From Bacilli bacterium (GTDB lineage Bacteria; Bacillota_I; Bacilli_A; RF39; UBA660), in the NCBI GenBank assembly GCA_022801735.1, contig JAAWSW010000061.1, forward strand, positions 1 to 7,113: 7,113 nt of DNA, read 5' to 3'. Each line of letters starts with the position of its first letter. Within the stretch, counting starts at the first letter, position 1. A model generated the notes under the pieces. The model was not told the DNA's origin, ran no database searches, and saw nothing but the letters and a program-made list of their open reading frames with translations. Position numbers and translations under genes: made by a program. Shown piece by piece: positions 1-4,748 of the stretch.

Positions 1-99
1 AATGTCGCCTTGAGGACCAGTTAAACCAGTTGCTCCGGTAGGACCTGTTGGACCAATGTCGCCTTGAGGACCAGTTAAACCAGTTGCTCCGGTAGGACC
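1..99 (-). repeat. 54-bp tandem repeat in collagen-like coding sequence
   Basis: Bases 1-45 recur exactly at 55-99, giving a period of 54 bp (18 residues, six Gly-X-Y triplets: GPTGPTGATG then LTGPQGDI). The array continues beyond the window edge. The identity is at the nucleotide level, not only the protein level, so the units were copied recently. Because 54 is a multiple of three, unit gain or loss changes filament length without breaking the frame. Confidence 0.9.
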
Positions 100-192
100 A
101 GTAGCACCTTCTAACCCCTGAGGCCCAGTAGGGCCAGTCGGTCCTTGCGGAATGACAAAATCTAAAATATAACCTGTAGCATTTTCGTCCAT
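1..192 (-). CDS. Collagen-like (Gly-X-Y repeat) protein, partial, probably the 3' part of an interrupted gene
   Basis: The minus-strand frame is open from an ATG at 192 through the window edge (64 codons seen). It reads MDENATGYILDFVIPQG and then uninterrupted Gly-X-Y triplets rich in GPTG, GATG, GLTG and GPQG. Such tracts form collagen-type triple helices and are typical of exosporium or other surface filaments in Bacillota. The segment LDFVIPQG followed by GPTG is a recurrent linker in these proteins, normally found inside a chain and not at its N-terminus. No ribosome binding site precedes the ATG at 192, and the frame is closed by TAA only two codons upstream (196-198). The companion piece at 272-466 ends just where this one resumes, in another frame, so I read both as halves of one broken gene. 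An independent short gene with weak initiation is the alternative. The collagen nature is certain; start and integrity are not. Confidence 0.7.
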   Translation of the reverse strand, partial: MDENATGYILDFVIPQGPTGPTGPQGLEGATGPTGATGLTGPQGDIGPTGPTGATGLTGPQGDI

Positions 193-271
193 ATTTTATT
201 AATGATATATTAATCAGAATAAAAGAGAGAATATGACTGATTATATATACCATTATTCTCCTTTCTTAACC

Positions 272-466
272 TTATAGTTTAGTTATTTTTACTTCTGCAC
301 CAGTTCCTGGCGCACCTGTAGTAACATTTCCTATCTGAAACTCTGGGGCAGGACCAGTAGGTCCAGTAGGACCTGGTTTGCCAGAAGTAATAACTTGATT
401 TATACAGTGTGCTTTACAATGCTCATCTTGCTTTATTTTTTGTAAAGCCCTTTTATACACATTCAT
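272..466 (-). pseudogene. Collagen-like protein, 5' fragment (GPTGPTG linker module cut short)
   Basis: The reading frame gives 64 residues from the ATG at 466, which lies 4 nt behind GGGAGG (471-476). The in-frame ATG at 478 overlaps that ribosome binding site and is unlikely to be used. The N-terminus is a short charged segment with two cysteines (MNVYKRALQKIKQDEHCKAH). Then come GKPGPTGPTGPAP and FQIGNVTTGAPGTGAEVKI, ending at once in TKL and a stop. From family knowledge, the pattern IGxVxTGxPGxxAxVxIT normally runs on for about eight residues into LxFxIPQG and a new Gly-X-Y tract. Exactly that continuation (DENATGYI, LDFVIPQG) occurs at 150-192 in another frame. The gene therefore looks interrupted between about 190 and 283. 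It could still be translated as a short peptide, and a genuine small gene cannot be excluded. Confidence 0.6.
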
Positions 467-511
467 AATTCCTCCCATAATATTATATGTATTAAATAAA
501 AATATGAAACC

Positions 512-548
512 AAAATAAAAGGGTACATAATGATATATCCCTTATTTT
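512..548 (-). terminator. Probable intrinsic terminator of the phosphatase gene
   Basis: Read on the minus strand, AAAATAAGGG (548-539) can pair with CCCTTTTATTTT (523-512), with a 2-nt bulge and a 15-nt loop. The 3' arm is U-rich and further U-rich sequence follows. The hairpin overlaps the stop codon of the phosphatase gene. It is AT-rich and so only moderately stable. Confidence 0.4.
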
Positions 549-1132
549 TTTACTAATTTTTTACAACCAAAATCAAATTTTGAAACTAGTTCCTCACTAG
601 TTATAGTAGTAAACTCGCCAGTACCAAGTTTAATTTTTTCATCAAAAAGCATACTTATTAACATTTGAAGTGCAACTACAATAACCTTATCATAATCTAA
701 ATATTTAAACAAAACAGAAAATATACGATTTCTAACATTTAATAAAGATTCCGTTTCTTTACTAAAAACAAAATTAGGATTCCTTTGATATTCCTCCCAT
801 TCTTTTTTTGCTATTCTTAAATTAGTAATCAATTTAGAAGGTGATATACAATCACTACTAGTATCAATAATCCATTCATGAAGTAATACCTCAACATTAA
901 CTAATAAGTTATATTTTAACCCAATGATACTAGCAGTCTGTAACGCTCTAGTATAAGGAGAAGAAATCAATAATTCACTACCTGAAAATACTGAATTATC
1001 ACACATTTTCAAAACTTCATCAATACCATTTTGAGATAAAGGAGCAAGAGACAAAGATCGCCCTTTAAAACCTGAAGATATAACCTCATCATATATAGGT
1101 GCACCATGTCTAACTAAAATAAATTTTGTCAT
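542..1132 (-). CDS. Histidine phosphatase family protein with a missing second catalytic histidine
   Basis: This 196-residue cytoplasmic protein belongs to the histidine phosphatase (phosphoglycerate mutase-like) superfamily. The phosphate-binding RHG lies at residues 8-10 (FILVRHGAP), followed by the usual SSPYTRALQTA (58-67) with R62, and an acidic residue in LLHEW (E86). In active members the C-terminal strand reads like VVxHGxxI with a second essential histidine. Here it reads VIVVALQMLI, with Leu155 (CTT) where His (CAT/CAC) is expected and Gln instead of Gly. The protein is otherwise full-length and intact, so it may be a pseudoenzyme or a binding protein. The start is supported by GGGAGG (1138-1143), 5 nt upstream. 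It is transcribed alone, from a TTGAAT-17-TATAAT promoter divergent from the tRNA gene. The substrate cannot be inferred. Family assignment is secure; loss of activity is inferred. Confidence 0.85.
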   Translation of the reverse strand: MTKFILVRHGAPIYDEVISSGFKGRSLSLAPLSQNGIDEVLKMCDNSVFSGSELLISSPYTRALQTASIIGLKYNLLVNVEVLLHEWIIDTSSDCISPSKLITNLRIAKKEWEEYQRNPNFVFSKETESLLNVRNRIFSVLFKYLDYDKVIVVALQMLISMLFDEKIKLGTGEFTTITSEELVSKFDFGCKKLVKK

Positions 1133-1220
1133 AAATACCTCCCTTATTATAACAATAGAATTTTAAAGCAATCATATATGTATACATTTAAAAACCAAAG
1201 CAGTACAAAATACTAATTTA

Positions 1221-1249
1221 ATTATAATTAAAACCACAAAAAAATTCAA
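1221..1249 (-). promoter_or_regulatory. Sigma-A-type promoter of the histidine phosphatase gene
   Basis: On the minus strand TTGAAT (1249-1244) is followed after exactly 17 nt by TATAAT (1226-1221). Transcription would begin near 1214 and leave a leader of about 80 nt before the ATG at 1132. The promoter lies back to back with that of the tRNA gene. Confidence 0.6.
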
Positions 1250-1261
1250 TAAATTTATTAG

Positions 1262-1290
1262 TTGACAATATATAATAATTAACATATAAT
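1262..1290 (+). promoter_or_regulatory. Perfect consensus promoter of the tRNA gene
   Basis: TTGACA (1262-1267), a 17-nt spacer and TATAAT (1285-1290) match the vegetative sigma consensus at all twelve positions. The predicted start near 1297 lies just a few bases before the mature tRNA 5' end at 1301, which leaves almost no leader. Confidence 0.9.
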
Positions 1291-1300
1291 TTAGATATAT

Positions 1301-1374
1301 GCCGCATTAGTATAAAGGTATTACGAGGCCATGGTAAGGCTTTAATCGGCGTTCAATTCTCCGATGCGGCACCA
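1301..1374 (+). tRNA. tRNA-Thr (anticodon GGT), CCA encoded
   Basis: The acceptor stem GCCGCAT / ATGCGGC pairs over 7 bp and is followed by A73 and a genomic CCA. The D arm is GTA / TAC with the invariant GG in its loop. The anticodon arm AGGCC / GGCTT encloses the loop ATGGTAA, giving U33, anticodon GGT (codons ACC and ACU) and A37. The T arm CGGCG / CTCCG has loop TTCAATT. The variable loop is 4 nt, and an A15-U48 Levitt pair is possible. Oddities are a C-U mismatch at 52-62 in the T stem, a U-U at 13-22 and a G-U in the anticodon stem. With the perfect promoter upstream I regard the gene as functional but somewhat divergent. Anticodon assignment rests on the folding given here. Confidence 0.85.
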
Positions 1375-1413
1375 TTTAATAATTTATTCTATTTTTTTAG
1401 AACTGAATATACA

Positions 1414-1447
1414 AAAAATATCAATTTCAAAAGAAGTTGATATTTTT
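1414..1447 (+). terminator. Long AT-rich terminator hairpin downstream of the tRNA, potentially bidirectional
   Basis: The arm AAAAATATCAATTTC (1414-1428) pairs over 15 bp, with one G-U, with GAAGTTGATATTTTT (1433-1447) around an AAAA loop. The 3' arm ends in TTTTT and serves as the U-tract on the plus strand; the mirror image gives a U-tract on the minus strand as well. It most likely ends the tRNA transcript. Confidence 0.75.
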
Positions 1448-1661
1448 ATATAACAAATTATAATTTCATTTGTACATAATTTATAGTGTATAGAGAAAAT
1501 ATATAGTATTGAACTAACAAACATACTAGATGCCGAAGAAAGTATTAATTTTTTTTTGAAAATATAGAAATGCCCAAAACCAAAAAAGAAATTTAATAAA
1601 TAGACTAACTATTAAAATATTAGTATATTTTAAATTTACACATCCAATTACTATTAAATTA
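1448..1661. other. Intergenic AT-rich stretch without a recognisable gene
   Basis: Between the tRNA terminator and the PQ-loop gene promoter I see no ORF with a ribosome binding site on either strand and no RNA gene. The only structure is a 5-bp inverted repeat, ATACT (1522-1526) and AGTAT (1541-1545), shortly before a run of nine T (1549-1557). That is too weak to call a terminator. Confidence 0.5.
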
Positions 1662-1670
1662 TGTTATAAT
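1662..1670 (+). promoter_or_regulatory. Extended -10 promoter of the PQ-loop transporter-gpmA operon
   Basis: TGTTATAAT (TGn plus a perfect TATAAT at 1665-1670) is an extended -10 element. No good -35 hexamer stands 17 nt upstream, which is usual for extended -10 promoters. The start would fall near 1677, leaving a leader of about 22 nt. Confidence 0.55.
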
Positions 1671-1699
1671 AGATATACAAAATATAGGAAGTGTTTATA

Positions 1700-1987
1700 A
1701 TGTTAGGAAATATTTTGTTAGCAATAGTATCATTTTGTACTTTTGTTTCATATTTACCCCAAACAATAAAATTAATTAAAACAAAAAAATCTGAAGACAT
1801 AAGTATTTTATCTTGGATAATATGGGTTATTAGTAGTTTAGCATATACAACTTATGCTATTATTGTTAGTAAAGATGGTATGTTGATATTTGAAACTAGT
1901 TTAGAATTATTTTTCTGTTTGTTAATATTATTTTTATCAATAAAATATAGAAAATCAAAAAAAGTTAAATATTTATATAATCAATAA
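1700..1987 (+). CDS. SemiSWEET-like PQ-loop membrane transporter (probable sugar transporter)
   Basis: A 95-residue integral membrane protein with a single PQ-loop repeat: three hydrophobic helices at about residues 3-20, 36-57 and 60-83, then a basic C-terminus (KYRKSKKVK). Helix 1 ends in the signature YLPQTIKLIKTKKS (PQ at 20-21), followed by a serine-containing loop and SWIIWVISS in helix 2. SemiSWEETs of this size dimerise to pass sugars along their gradient. The conserved Asn usual in helix 3 is not obvious (FETSLEL instead), so the substrate is uncertain. The start is the ATG at 1700: AGGAAG (1686-1691) lies 8 nt before it, whereas the in-frame GTG at 1691 overlaps the ribosome binding site. 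gpmA follows after 16 nt in the same operon, fitting a role in carbohydrate supply. Confidence 0.75.
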   Translation: MLGNILLAIVSFCTFVSYLPQTIKLIKTKKSEDISILSWIIWVISSLAYTTYAIIVSKDGMLIFETSLELFFCLLILFLSIKYRKSKKVKYLYNQ

Positions 1988-2003
1988 AGATAGGAGACAA
2001 AAC

Positions 2004-2684
2004 ATGAAATTAATATTATTAAGACATGGACAAAGTGTATGGAATAAAGAAAATAAATTTACAGGCTGGACCGATGTAGAGTTAAGTGACCAAGGGGTAG
2101 TAGAAGCAAAGCAAGCAGGAAAACTATTGAAAAATAATAATATAGTGTTAGATATCGCATTTACCTCAGTATTAAAAAGAGCAATTGATACTTTAAATTA
2201 TGTTTTAGAAGAAACAAACCCAGATATACCAGTAAAATATAGTTATAAATTAAATGAAAGACACTATGGTGCACTTCAAGGGTTAAATAAAGATGAAACT
2301 AGGCAAAAATATGGAGATGAGCAAGTACATATTTGGCGAAGAAGTGCGGATGTAAGGCCTCCAGCATTAGAAAAAGATGATCCTAGATTTCCAGGAAATG
2401 ATGAAAAATATAAAGATATACCTCAAGAAAAATTACCAATAACTGAAAATTTAGTAGATACAACAAAAAGGGTAGTGGAATATTATAATGAAGAAGTTAA
2501 ACCAGAATTAAAAAAAGAAAAAAATGTAATTATATCTGCTCATGGCAATAGTCTTCGCGCATTGATAAAACACTTAGAAAACATAAATGACGAGGAAATT
2601 ATGAACGTGGAAATTCCAACAGGGAAACCTTATGTGTATGAACTAGATAAAAAATTAAATATAATAAAAAAATACTATTTATAA
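2004..2684 (+). CDS. gpmA: 2,3-bisphosphoglycerate-dependent phosphoglycerate mutase
   Basis: Interconverts 3- and 2-phosphoglycerate in lower glycolysis through a phosphohistidine intermediate; cytoplasmic. All active-site elements are visible: LLRHGQSVWN with R7 and phosphoacceptor H8, FTGWTD (19-24), TSVLKRA with R59, NERHYGALQG with catalytic E85, the substrate-binding WRRS (R112, R113), and ISAHGNSLRAL with the second histidine H180. At 226 residues it is of normal length for the short bacterial form. AGGAG (1992-1996) lies 7 nt before the ATG. It is the second gene after the PQ-loop transporter (16-nt gap) and is followed by a terminator. Its intact H180 contrasts with the phosphatase-like relative at 542-1132, which has lost it. 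An additional cofactor-independent mutase elsewhere in the genome cannot be excluded. Confidence 0.96.
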   Translation: MKLILLRHGQSVWNKENKFTGWTDVELSDQGVVEAKQAGKLLKNNNIVLDIAFTSVLKRAIDTLNYVLEETNPDIPVKYSYKLNERHYGALQGLNKDETRQKYGDEQVHIWRRSADVRPPALEKDDPRFPGNDEKYKDIPQEKLPITENLVDTTKRVVEYYNEEVKPELKKEKNVIISAHGNSLRALIKHLENINDEEIMNVEIPTGKPYVYELDKKLNIIKKYYL

Positions 2685-2687
2685 AAA

Positions 2688-2712
2688 GAAGCCATTAATT
2701 AATGGTTTTTTA
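2688..2712 (+). terminator. Intrinsic terminator after gpmA
   Basis: The palindrome CCATTAATTAATGG (2692-2705), extended by flanking A-U and G-U pairs, is followed directly by TTTTTT. It begins a few bases after the gpmA stop. Confidence 0.75.
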
Positions 2713-2807
2713 ATGATTTTCACCATATAAAATTAAATAAACCAAAGTTTATATGAAGTTGTATAAAAAATAAAAAACAATCACATAACAAAATAGAGGT
2801 GAAATAA

Positions 2808-4280
2808 ATGAAACAAGAATCAATATGGCTAGAAGAAGTAAAAACAGAAGTAAACGAATCATTACAACATGATATAACATGTAATATCCTAATAATAGGT
2901 GGTGGTATGGCTGGAATGAATGCAGTACTCCATTTAAAAGAAGAAAAAGATGTAGTTTTAATCGATAAAGACAAAATAGGGTATGGAGTATCATCACATA
3001 CCACAGGTAAATTAACATATCTACAAGGAACAATGAATGTAGATATTTTAAAATCAAGAGATTTAGATACTGCAATTAAATATATAGAGTCACAACAAGA
3101 CGCTATTGAACTAGCAAAAGAAATAATAGAAAAATATGATATAGATTGTAACTTAGAAAAAAACGATTCATATTTATTTACAACTACTGATAAAACAAAA
3201 CTAACAGAATATAAAGATTTATTTACCAAAGCAAATATAAAATACGAAGAAGAAATGTTGCCAATAAATATCCCATGTGTAGATGCTATAAAAGTAAAAG
3301 ATACTTATGTATTTCATCCAATAAAATATATAGAAAAACTAAAACAAATTGTAAAAGAAAGCAATGTGCAAATATACGAAAACACAACTGCAATCGATTT
3401 AGACATAAAAGATGATTACTATGAAATCAAAACAGAAAAAGCAAAAATAAAAACAAAAAAATTAATAATATGTACCCATTATCCATTCTTTATAATTCCA
3501 GGCTTAATTCCATTAAAACTAAGCCTATATAATTCATATGCACTTTCCGCACCAAATGAAAATCGAAAATTTAACGCCATAAATATAGATGAAGAAACAT
3601 ATTCAATAAGATATTATAAAGACAATATAATAGTAGGTGGTTTTTCCCATCCAATATATAATCATCTAGATTATAAAAGCGAAGAAGATAAATTAATAAC
3701 ATTTTATCAAAAACACTTTAAAGGAACGCCAGATAACCTATGGCAAACTCACGACCTAACATCCCATGATTATTTACCCCTAATAGGCAGATTAAACGAA
3801 AAACATCCCAATCTATTAATCGCAACCGCCTTTAACAAATGGGGGATGACCAACGGAATATTAGCAGGTAAGATACTATCAGACTTAATAAAAAACAAAG
3901 AAAACAAATACGAAAGTTTATTTAAATTAAATAGAAAAATCACGCTAAAAGAAACATTAAACTTTATAGCAAGCAACTTCATGATAGGAACTACCTATGT
4001 AAATTCAAAACTAAACAAAAATAAGGATTTTTATAATCAATCGTATGTAACAAATATAAACGGTATTTCTTGTGGTGTATATATAGATAAAGATGGTAAA
4101 GAACATATCGTAAAAAACACCTGTCCACACTTTAAATGCTCATTAATCTTTAATAATGCAGATAAAACGTGGGATTGTCCTTGTCATGGTTCAAGATTCG
4201 ATATAGATGGAAATTTAATAGAAGGTCCAAGTGTATTTGATATAAAAATAGATATTAAAAATAACCCCAACAACACTTGA
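2808..4280 (+). CDS. FAD-dependent oxidoreductase with C-terminal Rieske [2Fe-2S] domain (YhfW-like)
   Basis: A 490-residue protein with two modules. Residues 24-55 form a Rossmann FAD-binding motif (NILIIGGGMAGMNAV, ending in the acidic VVLIDKD). Then comes a DAO-type oxidoreductase body including YGVSSHTTGKLTYLQG (59-74), the IIVGGFSHP strand and SHDYLPLIGRL (319-329). Residues about 410-484 are a Rieske domain: C439-P-H441 and, after the usual gap, C457-P-C-H460 in WDCPCHGSRFD, then a GNLIEGPS tail. These two Cys and two His ligate a [2Fe-2S] cluster. The build matches the YhfW-type soluble family of Bacillota, whose substrate is not firmly known; it presumably passes electrons between FAD and the cluster. 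No signal peptide or membrane segment is seen. AGAGGTGA (2795-2802) stands 5 nt before the ATG. It is monocistronic, between the gpmA terminator and the one at 4363. Confidence 0.9.
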   Translation: MKQESIWLEEVKTEVNESLQHDITCNILIIGGGMAGMNAVLHLKEEKDVVLIDKDKIGYGVSSHTTGKLTYLQGTMNVDILKSRDLDTAIKYIESQQDAIELAKEIIEKYDIDCNLEKNDSYLFTTTDKTKLTEYKDLFTKANIKYEEEMLPINIPCVDAIKVKDTYVFHPIKYIEKLKQIVKESNVQIYENTTAIDLDIKDDYYEIKTEKAKIKTKKLIICTHYPFFIIPGLIPLKLSLYNSYALSAPNENRKFNAINIDEETYSIRYYKDNIIVGGFSHPIYNHLDYKSEEDKLITFYQKHFKGTPDNLWQTHDLTSHDYLPLIGRLNEKHPNLLIATAFNKWGMTNGILAGKILSDLIKNKENKYESLFKLNRKITLKETLNFIASNFMIGTTYVNSKLNKNKDFYNQSYVTNINGISCGVYIDKDGKEHIVKNTCPHFKCSLIFNNADKTWDCPCHGSRFDIDGNLIEGPSVFDIKIDIKNNPNNT

Positions 4281-4305
4281 ATATTATTAAAAATTATGAT
4301 ATAAA
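4277..4305 (+). promoter_or_regulatory. Candidate promoter of a small RNA converging on the toxin-like ORF
   Basis: TTGAAT (4277-4282) and TATAAA (4300-4305) are separated by exactly 17 nt. The -35 overlaps the stop codon of the oxidoreductase gene. The predicted start, about 4312-4316, coincides with the beginning of the inverted-repeat arm at 4316. Confidence 0.5.
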
Positions 4306-4311
4306 ATAAGT

Positions 4312-4394
4312 AATGGGAAACATTGTAACATATCAATGCTTGCCAAAAGTTTTTTTGTTTAAGCACTTAGCCGAATGACTAGGTGCCTTTTTTT
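4312..4394 (+). ncRNA. Candidate antitoxin-like small RNA of about 80 nt
   Basis: Inferred from a promoter (4277-4305) and an intrinsic terminator (4363-4394) that bracket a stretch with no ORF. The RNA would start with GGGAAAC, contain the repeat arm 4316-4344 and end in the terminator just short of the stop of the toxin-like ORF. It would be fully complementary to the 3' part of a toxin mRNA that reads through, as RatA is to txpA mRNA in B. subtilis. The alternative is that this is only the 3' UTR of the oxidoreductase gene. Confidence 0.4.
4363..4394 (+). terminator. Intrinsic terminator (oxidoreductase gene and/or small RNA)
   Basis: GCACTTAG (4363-4370) pairs over 8 bp (one G-U) with CTAGGTGC (4379-4386) around the loop CCGAATGA, followed by C and seven T. 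On the minus strand the hairpin is followed by TTAAACAAA, so it is a poor terminator in that direction. Confidence 0.9.
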
Positions 4395-4395
4395 A

Positions 4396-4476
4396 TTAGA
4401 TAAACTTCCAAAGAAGACTTATTAATAAAATAATGATTATAAGTAACATAAAGATTAGAAAATCCTTTTTACTCAT
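4396..4476 (-). CDS. Small hydrophobic peptide, candidate type I toxin (26 aa)
   Basis: The ORF starts at the ATG at 4476, 8 nt behind a perfect AAAGGAGG (4492-4485 on the minus strand). It reads MSKKDF, then about 17 residues made almost only of Leu, Ile, Phe and Met, then a terminal WKFI and TAA. This is one transmembrane helix with a Lys/Asp N-terminal cap and a Trp-Lys C-terminal edge, the format of small membrane-acting type I toxins (Fst, TxpA, holin-like families). No specific family match is claimed. A hairpin, TTCAGG / CCTGAA (4508-4491), sits directly before the ribosome binding site and overlaps its first bases, which could restrain translation. The promoter at 4553-4582 implies a 5' UTR of about 70 nt. 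A small membrane protein with another role, or a chance ORF, remains possible, but the strong ribosome binding site argues for translation. Confidence 0.55.
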   Translation of the reverse strand: MSKKDFLIFMLLIIIILLISLLWKFI

Positions 4477-4552
4477 AAACACCGCCTCCTTTCAGGTAAC
4501 CCCCTGAACCCAAAGGCAAGCACCGATAGTGGTTATAACGTTTCCGCAGAAC

Positions 4553-4582
4553 ATAATATATACCAAGTCTTTCTTAAATCAA
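4553..4582 (-). promoter_or_regulatory. Candidate promoter of the toxin-like mRNA
   Basis: On the minus strand TTGATT (4582-4577) precedes TATATT (4560-4555, spacer 16) or TATTAT (4558-4553, spacer 18). The start would lie near 4547, just where the right inverted-repeat arm begins (GCGGAAAC). Confidence 0.5.
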
Positions 4583-4587
4583 AATGT

Positions 4588-4645
4588 TAAATTTACCTTT
4601 TTAGAAAATTTTCACGCACAGATTAACTAAATTTACCTAGGTAAA
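4588..4645. promoter_or_regulatory. Repeated TAAATTTACCT element and palindrome, possible operator
   Basis: TAAATTTACCT occurs at 4588-4598 and again, exactly 40 bp on, at 4628-4638. The second copy is the left half of the perfect 14-bp palindrome TTTACCTAGGTAAA (4632-4645). The first copy lies just upstream of the predicted -35 of the toxin-like promoter. It could bind a dimeric regulator; nothing identifies which. Confidence 0.4.
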
Positions 4646-4748
4646 AACAACTAATTCACACATCAAAATACTCCCAAAAAGAAATTTTATATAAAAATAA
4701 CACGAATAATGGGCAGGCTATAGAATATACATTATTAGGTGATATAAT

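Larger units (their letters stand above)
4316..4545. repeat. Inverted repeat flanking the toxin-like ORF (arms 4316-4344 and 4515-4545)
   Basis: The left arm (29 nt, plus strand) and the reverse complement of the right arm (31 nt) share GGAAAC, TT, TAAC, TATC and TGCTTGCC in order, with four substitutions and a 2-nt gap. All four differences are purine transitions. In a minus-strand RNA three of them become G-U pairs, including the two inside a 14-bp helix that pairs bases 4531-4518 with 4344-4331. Each arm starts at the predicted start of a convergent transcript. It may be a long-range 5'-3' pairing in the toxin mRNA, or the ends of a 230-bp mobile element. Confidence 0.8.

Noticed and set aside
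1..120. CRISPR-like direct repeats
   Set aside because: The repeats are contiguous, in frame and encode Gly-X-Y triplets; there are no unique spacers.
481..489. Sigma-K-like -10 (CATATAATA, minus strand) before the collagen-like gene
   Set aside because: The -10 pattern CATAnnnTA fits, but no -35 partner is present and transcription would begin inside the ribosome binding site.
1522..1557. Possible terminator or small RNA end (ATACT...AGTAT then nine T)
   Set aside because: The stem is only 5 bp with a 14-nt loop, the T run is separated from it, and no upstream promoter or gene needs it.
1691..1699. GTG 1691 as start of the PQ-loop gene
   Set aside because: It overlaps the AGGAAG ribosome binding site that serves the ATG at 1700.
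2720..3229. Minus-strand open frames of 169 and 108 codons under the oxidoreductase gene
   Set aside because: They are antisense to a gene with clear FAD and Rieske motifs, lack ribosome binding sites and show only the Phe/Ser/Leu-rich composition expected of complementary AT-rich coding DNA.
3770..4366. Further antisense open frames (3770-3982 and 4184-4366)
   Set aside because: No ribosome binding site or protein motif. They lie opposite the oxidoreductase coding sequence, and the second also runs through the terminator hairpin.
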